Part shown: piece after piece, positions 1-12,436 of the stretch
Numbering within the stretch: position 1 is the first letter of the stretch
Layout of the letters: each line of letters opens with the position of its first letter
Assembly: GCA_019775845.1 (NCBI GenBank)
Contig: JADQAV010000038.1
Location: 62,001 to 126,000, forward strand
Direction of reading: 5' to 3'
Source: Myrmaecium sp. VS I D KN 1
Lineage: Eukaryota > Ascomycota > Dothideomycetes > Valsariales > Valsariaceae
DNA: 64,000 nt
Translations under genes and position numbers: made by a program
Notes under the pieces: generated by a model
The model's database searches: none
What the model was told of the DNA's origin: nothing
What the model saw: the letters and a program-made list of their open reading frames with translations, nothing else

Positions 1-358
1 GAAGATTGTTCGCCCTACTACTCGAAAATCATAAACACCGGCGGTTGTAGAAACATCTTGTTTGCAAGGCACCCTTCTTTGCAGGTGGGGCGTACGATAT
101 CCCGCCCGGCTGTGATCGCGCGAGCGTGCGTCCACCACTTCCGCCGGGAGAGCACTATCATGTAGAATGCTAGGTATCCCCCTCGTCATCATCACCCTAA
201 CCGCCGCATCGACAACTCGAACGGTCGCAGCGCCCACGCCTCCCGATACCAGTATACCTGGCCGCTTGTGGGCAATCTTTGGCATGCTTATATAGGCTAC
301 GGCACGCTCAAGCGCACATCGCTCTCGCCATACAGCCAGAGATCCTCGAATGGTGGAG
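1..358. other. Upstream region of the UBP2 gene; no gene recognised
   Basis: No open frame here looks like a protein family I know. The stretch is moderately GC-rich and likely holds the promoter and 5' leader of the UBP2-type gene. A gene lying mostly outside the window cannot be excluded. Confidence 0.5.
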
Positions 359-3300
359 ATGTTTTCACGGCCAGGTGCGCATCCATCGAGTCCTCGAAAC
401 GCTGTCCTGTCGACTAACTGGTGAACGCAGGCAAGACAGCGCCTCGGCTGATCGAAGATCTCTTAAACTATGACCCCCGCTTTGAAGCCGTCGTCGAGCG
501 CAACATCCTCACCGAGCCGCCGCCGCAATTTGACGAGACAAAACCCCATCTCTTCACCATACCCCAGGGAAGCTGCCGGCATGCTTTCATGACAAAGTTT
601 TCCCAAAGCAAAGTCCCTCCTACCAGCCCATGGATGCGCCCAGGTGACGAGCCTGTATATAAGATAGCGTCGTTCTGTATACATTGTCGATACCACCTCG
701 ATTTGATCGTGGACCAGCGAGGCGGACTGTGGAATGGCGAACCATGCCCCAAGGCCGGCTATCCCCTACACCACTTTGTGTATGTACCCCATACGGTCGA
801 GGGCGAGCCGAAAATCCCGGCGGCATACAGCGAAGATGAGTGTTTCCGCTTCCAGTGCACAAATGACCGGTGCGAGACTCGTGCATGGATCCGTGTGAGG
901 CCCCCGATCATCCAGCAGAAACACATCACTCTTCTAGTCGACCCGGACGCTTTGGAGAAGCGGCTCGTTGCGGCCAAGGAGATCGACCCGGACCGCCGGG
1001 ATTTGACCAGGGCAAGACCGGGCGACGGGTTTGACTATCTCATCTCGTATATTAGGGATTCCATGACCCCCTCCCAACACAAGAAGAAGATCCCACTACG
1101 AAACAGGAAGTTTTTGGTGACATACGGGCGGGACTTAGATGAACTGTTAATTGAACTGGGATTCGCATTTCAGGAACCGACGGTAGAGGAGGACGCGTCC
1201 TGGCATCTACCGACCCCTCCAGAGGATGCTGCCGATCCGTTCGCCGGAGACAGTGAACGGAGGCGGCTGGAGGATGTTAAGGATGAGCTCACGGCGCTGC
1301 TCCATGCGTTGCCAGATGATCATAAACTTGGACTTAGGAATTACGGCATTCAGCCGGTGCCCTCGCTGAGGGATATCGAACGTGCCTTGGGCGCGCATAA
1401 TTGTGAGTCTAGCCGTTCGCTTCACGTGCGCGGAAAGCGTGCTAATGCAAACTCTCAGATGAGAAGACGCCTTCAGCGCGAGCGAACGTGGACATGTCGC
1501 TTCACGAACATCCGTACGTATTAGGTTTGGTTTCCAAGCGGACTCGTGAAACATGACTGACGCGACGGGATAGCTACTATGCCAGCCTTGGCGCTCTGAG
1601 CAGCTTCTCCGACAACCTCTTACTGTTTGCCTATGACCGACAGGTTGAGTGTGACCCACGGAATTCCAGTTACTATTTTGAATGCTTGCAGGACCTTGCA
1701 AAGGGTAGAAAGAGCGAGATGTTGGAGATGAGGGTGATGGTGTTGGCTTCCAACGGTCAAACCAATCGGAAGGATGTGGAGCGGGCATATGCGTACTTTG
1801 GCATGGAGATGAAGCACGCCGCCGAGCTCTCGGACGATCTGATCATTGGACTGTTCAGGTCCCGCTTGCAGGATATCGGCAGTGCCCAAGAGGCTGAAAC
1901 GCGCGAAATGCTGCGCGTCATCGGCCAGGCACGCCAGAGCGGTGCGATCCTAGCGCAAGCGTCGAACGGTAAGAATGAGGCAGTATCATCATGGATGTGC
2001 ACGCTTGCTGATGCCTCACCTACTGTAGCAATCGAGACATATGCCCAGGCCCTGTCCTGGATCGGTGTGACCGAGCATACCGACGACGATTGGGTGCTCT
2101 CCATGGTTGCTACCAAGGTGCGTCCCCGTCTCTTTGCTTCCGCTTCCGTACCCGTACCCGTACCCATGCCCGTACCCGTACCCGTACCCGTACCCATACC
2201 CGCTCCCGTTTCCGTTACCGCACCTTCCCTGACCGCCCACGCTTGTCCGCCTCCATTCTGCCTCTTCTGTGTAGCAACCGCATCGTGTTTGAATCCTCCT
2301 TTCATGGTACCTTTTCTCACATCTTCCGTATTCCCCTGCTGACCAACCGTCTCTTTCGCACATTCAGATCTCCGAAGGCTCCACGAACAAGGACATCGCA
2401 CAGCGCGCAGTCGAAATCATCGCCCGCGAGCGTCGAAGCGACAAGCTCAACACCTGGCTCTTGACAGGCACCGCGGCGGAGCCGGGAATGGACCTCGCCG
2501 AAGCGTACCAGCTCTTCGACATCCAAGACCGCTCCAAAAAGCCCGACCTGGAGGTGCTCCGGACGACCCTCGACCTTAAATGCGAGGATCAGCCGGAGCG
2601 TGCCGAGAAGTTGAACCAGGCTTACGCTCTCATATGCCGAGAGAACTTTGGTAGCGGTGAAGGGGGGTCGATGTTTACGAACCCAGCCAACCAACATCCG
2701 CTAGGTTCGTGGCCGGTGGGTTTCCAGAACATCGGCAACACCTGCTACTTGAACAGCATCCTCCAGTTTCTCTTCACGGTCAAGCCTCTGCGGGAACTCG
2801 TTCTCCGCTACGACCAAAGCACCATGGGTCCAACTTCTGAGGAGAATGAACGAAGGAAGGTCGGCGGACGTTCTGTTTCCAGGGACGAGGTGCAACGTGC
2901 CCAAGAATGTAAGAACAGACTATCGACCTACCTTGTGTTCCCGGCTAACGATGACTTGCAGTCGTGGAAGAGCTGAAGAAACTTTTCAACAGCATGATCA
3001 CTGCTCCGGCGCAACAAGTGAGACCGGAGGTCCGGTTGGCCTGCCTCGCTTTGAAAAAGCCAGATGAAGATACTCCTTTTGCGAAGCCAGAGGAACATCA
3101 ACCGAACGGTTTAGGCTTCGTAGACGGTTTCGCTGTCAGCGGTCCCCTCCCCCCTCCGTCTCCAAAGCAAGACAATATTCCAGCGGCTCCAAAAGGTTCG
3201 GCCGCAAGTGACACCAGCGAAGGAACGCTTATTGGCCTGGACGTCGACATGGACGAAGCGACGAAGGATGCTGCCAAAACCACTCGGCAGGATAACAAAC

Positions 3301-4655
3301 TAGAAGGGGGCAACCAGAGCATCGCGTCAGGCTCTTTTGATATGCAAGCGGACAAGAATCCAAGCCATTTGCACCGGTCTGATTCAATGGAGGTCCTGAA
3401 TGGGGATGAAGGCGGGCGATGGATGGAGGATGCGCCGGCGGAGCCTGCGCGTCCACCGCCAGTACCACCTCGGCCGCAGACAGATCGCGTGCCTCAGGAT
3501 GTTGAGTTCGCCGCCCGTCAGCAAGACGTCTCTGAAGTCATGAACAACATCTTGTTCCAGCTCGAGTGCGCTATCAAGCCTCAAGAGCTCAGAGCGGGTG
3601 AACAATTCGATATCATCAAGGAATTGTTCTTCGGAACGCTTGCCAAGACGATGCTAAAGGAAGCGAAGACGGAGGCGAAGGAAGAGCTTTTCGACACTAT
3701 CATCATCAATGTCGGCTCAGGTCCTCGCCATATCTACGCCGCGCTGGATGACTACTTCGATAGAGATGATATCGACGTACAGCCGGATTCTGAAGTCGAG
3801 GCTCAGGGCTTAACCAAATTTGAAACTATCAAGCAGCTACCTCCGATCTTGCAGTTCAATGTTCAGCGCGTGGGGTTCGACAAAGAGAAGAAGATGCCTT
3901 TCAAGATCGAACATCTCCTCGAACTGGAAGAGAAAATATATCTGGATCGCTATCTTGCGGAGACGCCTTCGAAATCCGCTGCCGAAATCATGAGTCGCAG
4001 GACAGCCAGCTGGGACTCCAAGAAAACACTGAAGGCTTACCAACGAAGGAAATCCTTCCTCCAAAAAGGCTATCAAGATCTCAGCCTCGTCGAGACAGTC
4101 AAGGAAGCTGCCAACTACCTCAGCTCGTTGGAGCATGAGTCGACACCCGACAGCGATATGGTCGATTTGGTAGACGTCCATGTCAACCCTTCCACCATCG
4201 AACAAATGCAGCAACGAGCGGAGGAATTGGAGAAGGAAACAGCTGAAGTTGAGGCAGACATCGCGCAAGAGGAGAGCAAACTCGCACAGCTGTTCTCCGA
4301 CATGCAAGATTGCCCTTACAGCTTGCACACTGTGTTCATACACCGCGGAACGGCGGGGGGCGGACACTACTTCGTATACATTCGTGATTTTGTAAACGGC
4401 ATATGGAGGAAGTACAACGACGAGAACGTGACGGAAGTGGAGCAAAGGGAAGTGTTCACGCAAGACACATACTCCCCTGCAACATCTACTGGGGTTGTGT
4501 ATGTCCGGGACGACATGAAAGAGACCCTGGTGGAGGCCGTCAACCGGAGCATAGAGTCTCAAGCGCAACCCAAGGTCACGAAGACGGTCGATACGGATAT
4601 GGGCAATCTCGAGGTGATTGATGGCCAGGTCATCGATGAACCAATGTGGTCATAA
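359..4655 (+). CDS. ubp2: Ubiquitin carboxyl-terminal hydrolase, UBP2 type
   Basis: This is a cysteine deubiquitinase of the USP family. In yeast, Ubp2 trims K63-linked chains and opposes the ligase Rsp5; that role is carried over from the family. Exons are 359-374, 431-1402, 1459-1513, 1574-2117, 2368-2908 and 2962-4655, giving 1273 residues, usual for fungal UBP2. The Cys box reads GNTCYLNS with the nucleophile near C655. The His box has GGGHYFVYIRD with H1178, followed by YNDENV near N1195. A region of about 150 acidic and proline-rich residues (around 725-890) separates the Cys box from the rest of the catalytic fold. The start is chosen because a 56-base intron (375-430, CTAAC branch site) joins MFSRPG to KTAPRLIEDLL, the usual UBP2 N-terminus. 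The first coding exon is only 16 bases. Intron 4 is unusually long (250 bases) and carries a CCCGTA-type hexamer array. HRD1 lies convergent downstream. Confidence 0.93.
2118..2367 (+). repeat. Hexanucleotide array inside UBP2 intron 4
   Basis: Within this 250-base intron, roughly 2142-2212, the hexamer CCCGTA and close variants (CCCATG, CCCATA, CGCTCC) repeat about ten times. Both ends are clear splice sites: AAG followed by GTGCGT at 2118, and CATTCAG before 2368. The reading frame is restored exactly by removing it. Other introns of the gene are 53-60 bases, so repeat growth probably explains the length. Confidence 0.8.
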
Positions 4656-6550
4656 AGGGCGACAGGACTGACGTTTCGCTCCTGCAGTTGCCGCCCTCTC
4701 CCCCGCCTTCCCCCCCTGCTGTTACCGAACTCCCTTCCCACCCCTGTACCGAAAGGAAAACCCCTTTGAGGCAGAGCATGCTCTCGTTCTCTGTTGTCCC
4801 CGAGCCTTCGCCGGCTCCGGAGCCTTCGCGCGACGATGGCGAGGGCGATTGGCCAGCGGGCACTCACAAGCTGCAACCACGCTCCTCCTCTTCTTTCTTG
4901 GCTGGCCGGTCCTTCAGCCTGAAGGCATCTCGCAACGATGGCGCCGTCGAGGAACAGCCCCGGTGGACGCACCACCGACGGACGAGCGCGAAGCGGAGCT
5001 CGTCCAAGGCCGGTGACGTGCCCAGCTCCGACCCGGACTGGCTGCCCGTGGCCAAGGCGCGCAAGGCCATCAAGTCGTATGGCAAGCGGTTGAAAGGCAA
5101 GCCGAAATAAGAAGGCCATCGCCTTTCTTTTTTCCCTTTTCCTCCGTTGTGCTTTTGATTTGGTAGCCTTTTTCTCCATATTCTGTTCCTCTGGTGAGGC
5201 TGGGGGATGTGTATGTTGCTCGTTTTTCTTTTCATTTCTGCTTGTTGAATCCCGGCTTCGCCGTGTGTGCGTCTGTCAGCATGATTATAACGATGATGAT
5301 GAAGAAGTAGTGGGACGGGGACATGGGGCATCTCGCACGGAGTTTGCTTGCTTGCTTTGCTTTCCTGTTTCGCGGCTTGCGGCCCCTCCCCTTTTTATTT
5401 TCCCTGGGTCCTTGTCTGGAGGACCTACTAGCTAGTAGATGTTGATACATACTTTAGATCATGCGAGGATGGATTCGTGGATCGATCGAACCCCCTCCCC
5501 CGTTTTTCCTCTTTTCCTTTCGATCCTGCTGCTGCTACTCCTTTATTGTCTTCCCTTGGTATATACCACCACTGTTCGGGCCCTGCGTGTGCGCGCTCTC
5601 CTTTATTGTGGCGGTTTGGCCTGTTGTAGAAGGAAAAAGAACGCTCATCACCCCTTGCCTTCTCCACCTCCCTTCCTTGTTCGCGGTGAGTTTGTTGGAA
5701 TAGCAATACATACTTTGGTAGCGTATTTTATATATCGTATGTGACACAATTTGGAGTAGGCTCCATGCCATGTTAACCCCCCTTTCCCCCCTCTCTGCTC
5801 TCTTCCGCACGGCGTCCCAACCCCAGCGAAGAAGGGACGGGCAAGGTGTGCATGTCGTTTGTCCGTCCTGTCCGTTTGCCTGAGGTACGACGGATATAGA
5901 GAGGACTGAGTTAGGAAAATTAAGGTTGGATGGGGCAGAGCGCGAGGCTTGAACGGAGTCAGTGCCATCATGTCGCTGAAAGCCTGGCGAGGGGCGGGAA
6001 GGAGAGAGCAAGGATGCTTCCATCCTCTGTAGCGGCGTTAGCGAGCTCGACGAAATGGTACTCTCCTGCAGACACACGGATTGGGGGGTGGAGGGATGGG
6101 TCGGTTTCCGGAGAGGGCCAGGGAAACGTCGACGGATGTAAGGTCGAAGTAAGAGAACACGCAAAGAAAAAGAACTCTCGGCCGACCGATCACCTCCATC
6201 ACGATATACACGCAGAGCATGCCGACGAACGGAAGAAACACAGAGGAATAGTCTTCAATGCTTGCTTTCGTGCTTGCCTGCTCTGAGAATACATACACAG
6301 ACAAATATTCCCCTCCTCACTCCTAGTTATAAGGGAGAGGGGAGGAAAAGAAAGGGAAGCGAAGAAAGATAAGCAAATAGAGAGAAATAACAGATCCCCT
6401 ACAGAAAGAAAAAAAACGGAAACAATAGAAAACATAAAACGGTCCCAATTCGCCCTCGCTATGCCCTGTGAAGAAAGGTCCCTAACGGTGTTCAAAGAAT
6501 GAGGGATGCCAACACGCAAGTCCGCGTTGGCCCTATCACGCGCGGCGCGG
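4656..6550. other. Convergent intergenic space between UBP2 and HRD1
   Basis: These 1.9 kb hold the 3' ends of two converging genes. A frame at 4646-5110 (+, 154 codons) overlaps the UBP2 stop and encodes a Ser/Pro-rich, lysine-ended peptide without a domain I recognise. The opposite strand is open over the same stretch, which suggests GC-driven chance. Beyond 5110 the + strand is pyrimidine-rich and then AT-rich, typical of 3' untranslated sequence. I see no tRNA or transposon here. Confidence 0.55.
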
Positions 6551-8781
6551 TCAGGTCTCGCTGTCCTCCGCGTCCTCAATGGTGACGGTCCGGTGAACGC
6601 GCTGCTCGCTAGGTCCCGCGGTCGAGGAGGAGGCTTCCCTGTCACGAGATTCGGTGATGGCAGAGGCTCCATCTGTCTTAGATTCGCCAGCACCAGAGGA
6701 AGGCTCAGTCGGCTGGGGGCTTGTATTCTCCGTGGTGGGTGCCACCGCTATCGATCCGAAAGAGCCTGTCTCTGCAGCGCCTGACTCGGTCAATCCGGCA
6801 GATGGTCCTGTTGTTGCGGAAGGATGAACGGTGCTGTTCACGAGGGCTGGAATTTGGGGCCCAATTGTCTGGGGTGTCAGACGATGCAACGTATAGCCCT
6901 CCGGAAGGCTGAATCCGGGAGGTAGCGGATCATGACCGGGACCCATGACAGGGGTGTTCGGGGACGCAATATACGCAGATGGCGTTGTGAGAGACGGATG
7001 GAGCATGGCAGCCGCATTGTTGCCGACAGGCGCTGCAGCAACAGGATCGGGTACGCCATGACCTTGTTGTAGGATGGCCAACTCGCCTAACAGCTGATAG
7101 ATCCGACCCAATTGCGCATTGTGGCTTTCCAAGCGGAGTATTTCGGTGGTGATGGCGCTCTGCATGTCCAGGATCTGCTGTTGGTTGGGAAGTGCGCCTG
7201 CTGCCCGAGCGTTTGCAGCCTGGAGAGCTTGCACAAGTGCTTGAACAGGAACGGGGTTCTGTTGTGGATGCGCAGGCACCGCCTGACGGTTGAAACCGAA
7301 TCTGAAGGGGCCGAGGTCGAATACTCGGAAGTTTCGCTGCGGCCCTTGAGCTCCCTGGCCAACATTCAGAGCCGCGCCTTGTTGAGCTCCCTGGTTGTTA
7401 CCTGGCTGCTGATTCTGCCGCCCGAAGAGCCCTGCCGCTTGATTAGCACCGTTTCCTGCGTTGCCTCCGTTGCCCGTGGCGGCTTGCGCCTCCGCGAGTA
7501 CGGATCTCCGGCATGTTGGGCAGGTTTGCTGCCGCTCCAACCAGCTTCTCAGGCAGCCGAGGTGGAGGATGTGCCCACAAGGCAGCTTTTTCGGTCTCTT
7601 TTTCTCGTCCCGACGCCTCCGCTGTGCCCCAGCGTTTCCTTCGGGGGCATTCTGTGCTTCCCATGCCTCCATGTCGTCACGGCAGACAATGCAAGTGTTC
7701 CCGCCCTCAATCTCTTCGCTCGTCGCATCCGGATACCGCTCGTTCATGTCCTTTGTGGCATTCCGGTATTGGACAAAGTCATGAACACGCCTGATGAAAG
7801 AACGTAGTGTGAAGAACAGATCGCGGAGTATGTGCAACGGGAGGCCGTGGAAGGCAACAAGCATGAAGAAGAAGCCGCAGTAAAGGACCGACTTCACAAA
7901 ATCTAGAATATCGTCAGCTGGAGATCCTCCGCACATGCATCACCAAAGCTTACCTGTGACAAGGTCCAGAATGAACACGTAACGACCCTTCTCCTCCCAT
8001 CCCGGGACGTCCAGCTCATCCTCGTCTAAGTCCTCAGCCTGAAGCGCCGTGACAGGCTCACCCGCTTCCCTTTGACTCTGCTGCCTCTCTTCCAACCGCG
8101 CAGCGGTCTGCTGGCGGATGATATACGCTTCCGTTCGCAGAAGGGCATACTTCAAGAGTGTTGAAATGGCACCGGTGGCCAAAAGGACGAACTCGAAGCC
8201 GAACATGACCATCATCCCCGGGCGCGCTTCGCGAAGAACGGTGCGCAGGCAATATCGGAACATCAGGCAGTTGAACGCCACGGAGAGAAGCAGCGACGCC
8301 GTGAGGCGGATGTGAAACAGACGTGGATTGGCGGGCGGCTGTTGTTCGAGATACTCCAGACGACCTTCCGCGATCCATGACCATACTCGGGCAGCAAGGA
8401 GGCTAAGAAACATAGCGAAGAACCACACGCCGAACTCGTCGCGGAAGATGGTCATGGCCAGCAGGGTCTCGGTGAGCGCGAGCCATGTCTTCTCGTACAG
8501 CTGCTCGACCTCGATCGGCCGCAGTCGCCCGTAGAACAGTCGCTGGAGCCCGTAAACGAAGACGAAGAAGGCGAGGATGGACAGGTTGGCGAGGACCATG
8601 AGGGAGCCATTGCTGGAACTGATTAGGACGGCGGCGGAGTAGAAGTTCGGACGCTCCGCGAACGCGCGAAGCACGACGGCGGCAGCAGAGACCACGGAGC
8701 CCTGTAGAGGTCGGGTCAGCAGGGAGCGAAGGCGCGGGTGGAGGAGGGAGCGCGTACGATAGCGTAGAGCTTCCACCGCAT
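6551..8781 (-). CDS. hrd1: ER membrane RING-H2 E3 ubiquitin ligase, HRD1/synoviolin type
   Basis: Hrd1 ubiquitinates misfolded proteins drawn from the ER and forms the retrotranslocation channel of ER-associated degradation. Exons (minus strand) are 8758-8781, 7954-8701 and 6551-7902, giving 707 residues. The start is placed at 8781 because MRWKLYAI then joins across a 56-base intron (GTACGC...CTACAG) to GSVVSAAAVVLRAF, matching the usual N-terminus; the alternative ATG at 8776 reads through intron sequence. Several hydrophobic segments span about residues 8-285. The motif ANPRLFHIR is a family hallmark. The RING-H2 has C328, C331, C366, H368, H371, C374, C385 and C388, with a long basic loop between C331 and C366. 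The C-terminal 300 residues are Ala/Pro/Gln-rich and probably disordered. Intron 2 is 7903-7953. It converges on UBP2. Confidence 0.95.
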
Positions 8782-9588
8782 CGTGGGCGGTGGGGGTTCA
8801 CTTCAAGGAGCAAGTGGTTCGGGCGCTCCGGAGAGAGCTTCAATGCTATGAAAGATCCAAGGCGGATTCCATGAGCTGTCGTACTCGGCGCTTCGAAGAG
8901 GGGGTTCCGCTGAGGGAATGAAATGGATAGCAAGGAGGCAGTGAGTCAGGGATTGCAGTGAGACAAGCAGTAACAAGCCGTCTGTGTCTGTGACTGCGAA
9001 GGCCACGAAGCTCTTTGACACCTTGACGTGACAGCTGCCAAGCCCCGCGCGCCACTCCCGCAGCTCGGAGTTAAACATATACGGTAGGGAAGGCCCGGGG
9101 CTGGGGCCCGTTTACTTAAGGCAACCACGGTTGCCTCACCCTTCCCCAGCGCGCCCAGAGAAGGGGTCTCCGCGGCCATCCGTGCCGCTGCCGTCTCGTT
9201 GGCAGTGAATAATAGTAGTTACCGTAGGGTGTAAACCCGTAAAATTTCGTCCGCTCTCCTCTACCAGGACGACGGTCGGAGCCGACACGACCAAGGTGCT
9301 GTTGGAGACGTGAGGTGGACGATCCGTCTGCTTCTCTCACTGTTCTACTACATCGCGGGAAAATGCCTACAGTACTAGTAGGAGTATATATCACAGCCAC
9401 CAGTATACACTCAAACCAATCCTGTTTTAAAATCATCCTGGAAAACATATGGGGCATTTTTATATACAAAATCCAGTGGGGATATCCAGCCGCATCTTCT
9501 CCGGTTCCCGTCTCGGTGCTTTTGGCCCTTCCTCACTTCCTTGTTCCGCTCTTCTATCTCGTTTTCGTTTTTCGCTACGTGAGGAAGT
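8782..9588. other. Intergenic space: HRD1 promoter and MFS gene 3' end
   Basis: About 0.8 kb between the 5' end of HRD1 and the 3' end of the MFS gene, both on the minus strand. Small frames are present, but none resembles a known protein. No RNA gene or repeat was recognised. Confidence 0.5.
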
Positions 9589-11642
9589 CTAAATTGTATA
9601 CATAAACTTCGGGCTGTCGTCGCCCATCTCAGCGATCTCCTCATCGGACTTGCCGGCTACCTTCTCATCCTCGTCGCCCCGCTGTCTTCGCTTGTTGACC
9701 AGCGCGAGGCACCACCACATGAAGGCGTAGATGATGCTGCCCATGGCGACCATGGACAAGGTGACCGCGTGACCGCGCACATAACGCGGCCCTTCGGACG
9801 AGGGATAAAGCTACGGAGACAAACGCGTTAGCACGTAAGGTTCACGATCCGTTCGGCCGCGCCAGCCGCGAGGAGAAGGAAGGCCCAGATGCCACTTACG
9901 AAACTCGACATGATTCCCGCGCAGTTCGCAATCATCAGCTGCAGCGCCGTCCCCGTCGTCCGCTTTCCGTACCGGGGGCTGTTGCTCGGCAGCCAGGCCA
10001 GTGGCAAGCCGACGACGACGTACAAGCCCATCGCTACTAGGAAGCAGCCAGCGTAGTGCACCCCGCTCGAGACGTCACTCATCAGCATCGCGTAACCGAC
10101 GATGGAGATGAGGCCGAAGAGGATGCACCACAGCCCGCGCTTCTGCTGCCGGTCCGACAGGGCGGCCACGGTCAGGTAACTGATGGCGCCGAGGGCATAG
10201 CACGGAATCGTCAGGACCTGCACGATGGCAGTCGAGTAGTTCGGGACGATGCCCTCGATGATGGTGGGCAGGAAGGTCGAGTAGCCGTACAGCATGGTGT
10301 CGACGCCGAATTGGGCGATGCAGAAGGCCCACACCTTCCAGTCGAGGCAGCCGCGACGCACATCCTTCCAGTGGAACTGCTGCGCCGAGCGGGTTTGGCC
10401 CGTCTGCCGCTCGAGTCGCAGCTGCATCAATCGCTTCTCCGCCGGGGAGAGGAAGGGCGCGTCGGCCGGTTCGTTCGGCAGGAAGAACCAGGTGGCGATG
10501 CCGACAACGAAGGTGGGGATGCCCTCAAGGATGAAGATCCATCGCCACCCGCGCAGGCCCGCCACGCCGTCCATATGCCCGATGCCGAACGCGAGCAAGC
10601 CCCCGCAGGCCCCTGCAAGCGCGGAAGAGACGAAGAGGTACCCGATGCGCAGAGCGAGCTCGCGCTTGGTATAGAAGAAGGTGAGATAGACGGTCAGGCC
10701 AGGGAAGAGACCGCCTTCAAGGGCGCCAAGGACGAGCCGGCAGACGATGATACCGCCGTAACTCTGGGCGATGCCGGTGAGGGTCGCAACGATGCCCCAG
10801 CCCGTAGTGATAAAGGCGATCCAGCGGGAGGGACGAACCTTTTTGAGCAAGAGATTGGAAGGGAGCTCGGAGACGATGTAGGTGGCAAAGAGGACGGAAA
10901 CAACGGTTTGAAACTGGGTAGACGAGAGACCGAGGTCTTCTTCCATACCATACAGGCGGGCATTGCCGATGTTCACCCTGGAGAGAATGGCGACGTTAGC
11001 CAGAAGACGCGATACCATGCGATGACCATTTGAAGCGTTGACTCATGGCAAATAGCTAGGAAACGTGCGCAGACGATGATTTCAGGTGCAGCAGCAACAG
11101 CTTGCTAGAAAGTGTCTTCACAACCGAAACGATAGGCAAGATCCGCACTCCGGAATGAACGTCCTGGTGCCAGTCATGATCTCCAAGCCAAAAAGAGAAA
11201 CGGTAGATAAGGCGGGGAAAGACGAGTAACAGCCGCAAAGATGGGCTATCGGAACGATACTGAAGAAGATTCAAAACCTACCGGTCCAAGAAGCTGAGTA
11301 GATAAAGCAGCATTACCAAGGGCACGATATGAATCTACACGAGTAAGCATCAGCATCCCATCTCATCCTACCACAGAAGGATGGGTGTGTTGACTCAGGA
11401 GCACAAACACGCAAAGAGAGAGAGAGAGAGAGAGAAAGAGAGGATAACACTACTACCACAACAAGAAAAATACTAGGAACGGGCATATCCGATGTAGGTC
11501 AATCACTACTTACATCCAACTTCCTCACCAGCCGCCTCTCTGCAGCAAAGTCGACCTCATACTCGTCTTTCTCCACCTCGTTTGGGGCGTACGCGGGCGC
11601 CGCCTCCTGGGCAACGGCGGCAGTCCCGGGGGTCAAGCGCAT
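9589..11642 (-). CDS. MFS transporter, anion:cation symporter (allantoate permease) family
   Basis: A plasma-membrane carrier of the Dal5/Tna1 type, which imports organic anions such as allantoate, nicotinate or other vitamins; the substrate cannot be read from sequence. Exons (minus) are 11514-11642, 11282-11334, 9900-10977 and 9589-9810, giving 493 residues, normal for the family. Exon 2 (53 bases) supplies the first membrane segment, ending LLYLLSFLDR, joined to VNIGNARLYG, the family signature. LYPSSEGPRYVRGHAV after the last splice is also typical. The C-terminus is charged and cytoplasmic. ATG 11642 is preferred to an in-frame ATG at 11720 because the latter would add a tail unlike the family. 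Introns are 179, 304 and 88 bases, longer than elsewhere in the window, and the first carries a GA repeat near 11416-11440. Its promoter faces the RIP island about 0.6 kb away. Confidence 0.92.
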
Positions 11643-12269
11643 CTTTTTTTCCGTTCTGTCCGTTCTGTCTTGTTGATGTAAAAATAGAGGTTGTGAGAGT
11701 TTATGGTTGATAAAACTCACGGTGCTCCGGTCTCCGGGAAAATGGACGGATTGATCGGTGATCGATGAGTCGTCGGTATTTTTGTGAAATTAGATGAGCA
11801 TGCAAGGCTCTGTCGTTTGTGTGAGTAATCGGCTGGATGATACGATACGTTCGACTCTTCCTTTCTTCCTTCGTTGTTCAAATCCTCCGGGCCACTATAA
11901 GAGATGCATATTAAGAGAGGGTATAGAGGTGTAAATGTGGTTCAAAGTTTTAGTTGTAAGAAGGTCGGTCACTCAGAGCAGGTTGGAACGGGTCTACGAG
12001 AGAAAACGGGGCTCGTTCTTCTAAAATGTCTAGTCTTTACACTAGGTGACTAGGTAACTAACGTCAAGGCCAGTGTAACTCCGACTGGAGGACGAGCGGG
12101 CGGCAGAAGGTCAGAGGGGCAAAAAAAGGCCCTTCCCCCTCTTATTATTTTCCCTTCGTCTGTGAATGATTGCAAATGGAACTGTCCCGCCCCACCGGGA
12201 AGGGTGAGGTGATGTCGGGGAGAGAAAAAAATGAAAAAGGTTCTTCAAAGTTTAGCGGGCCAAGACGGT
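11643..12269. other. MFS promoter and transition zone to the AT-rich island
   Basis: Ordinary mixed-composition DNA, likely promoter and leader of the MFS gene. No gene is recognised. Short CTAGGTGACTAGGTAACTA-like repeats occur near 12040-12060, just before composition switches. Confidence 0.5.
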
Positions 12270-12436
12270 TGGTAGGTAAGTATACCTTTACCTTTAATTA
12301 ACCTAGCGAACTACTTATACTAACTAATCAGGCTATACTAACCAGGGTCTAAAGAATATTAATAGTATTATCTATATATATTACTCTATAATAGTAAGGG
12401 AATTATTATTCATACTAAGGTATTTTACTATAAGAA

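Noticed and set aside
10056-11033. Plus-strand frame of 325 codons across the MFS gene
   Set aside because: Highly charged mirror of membrane segments; the minus strand has the true family signature and splice sites.
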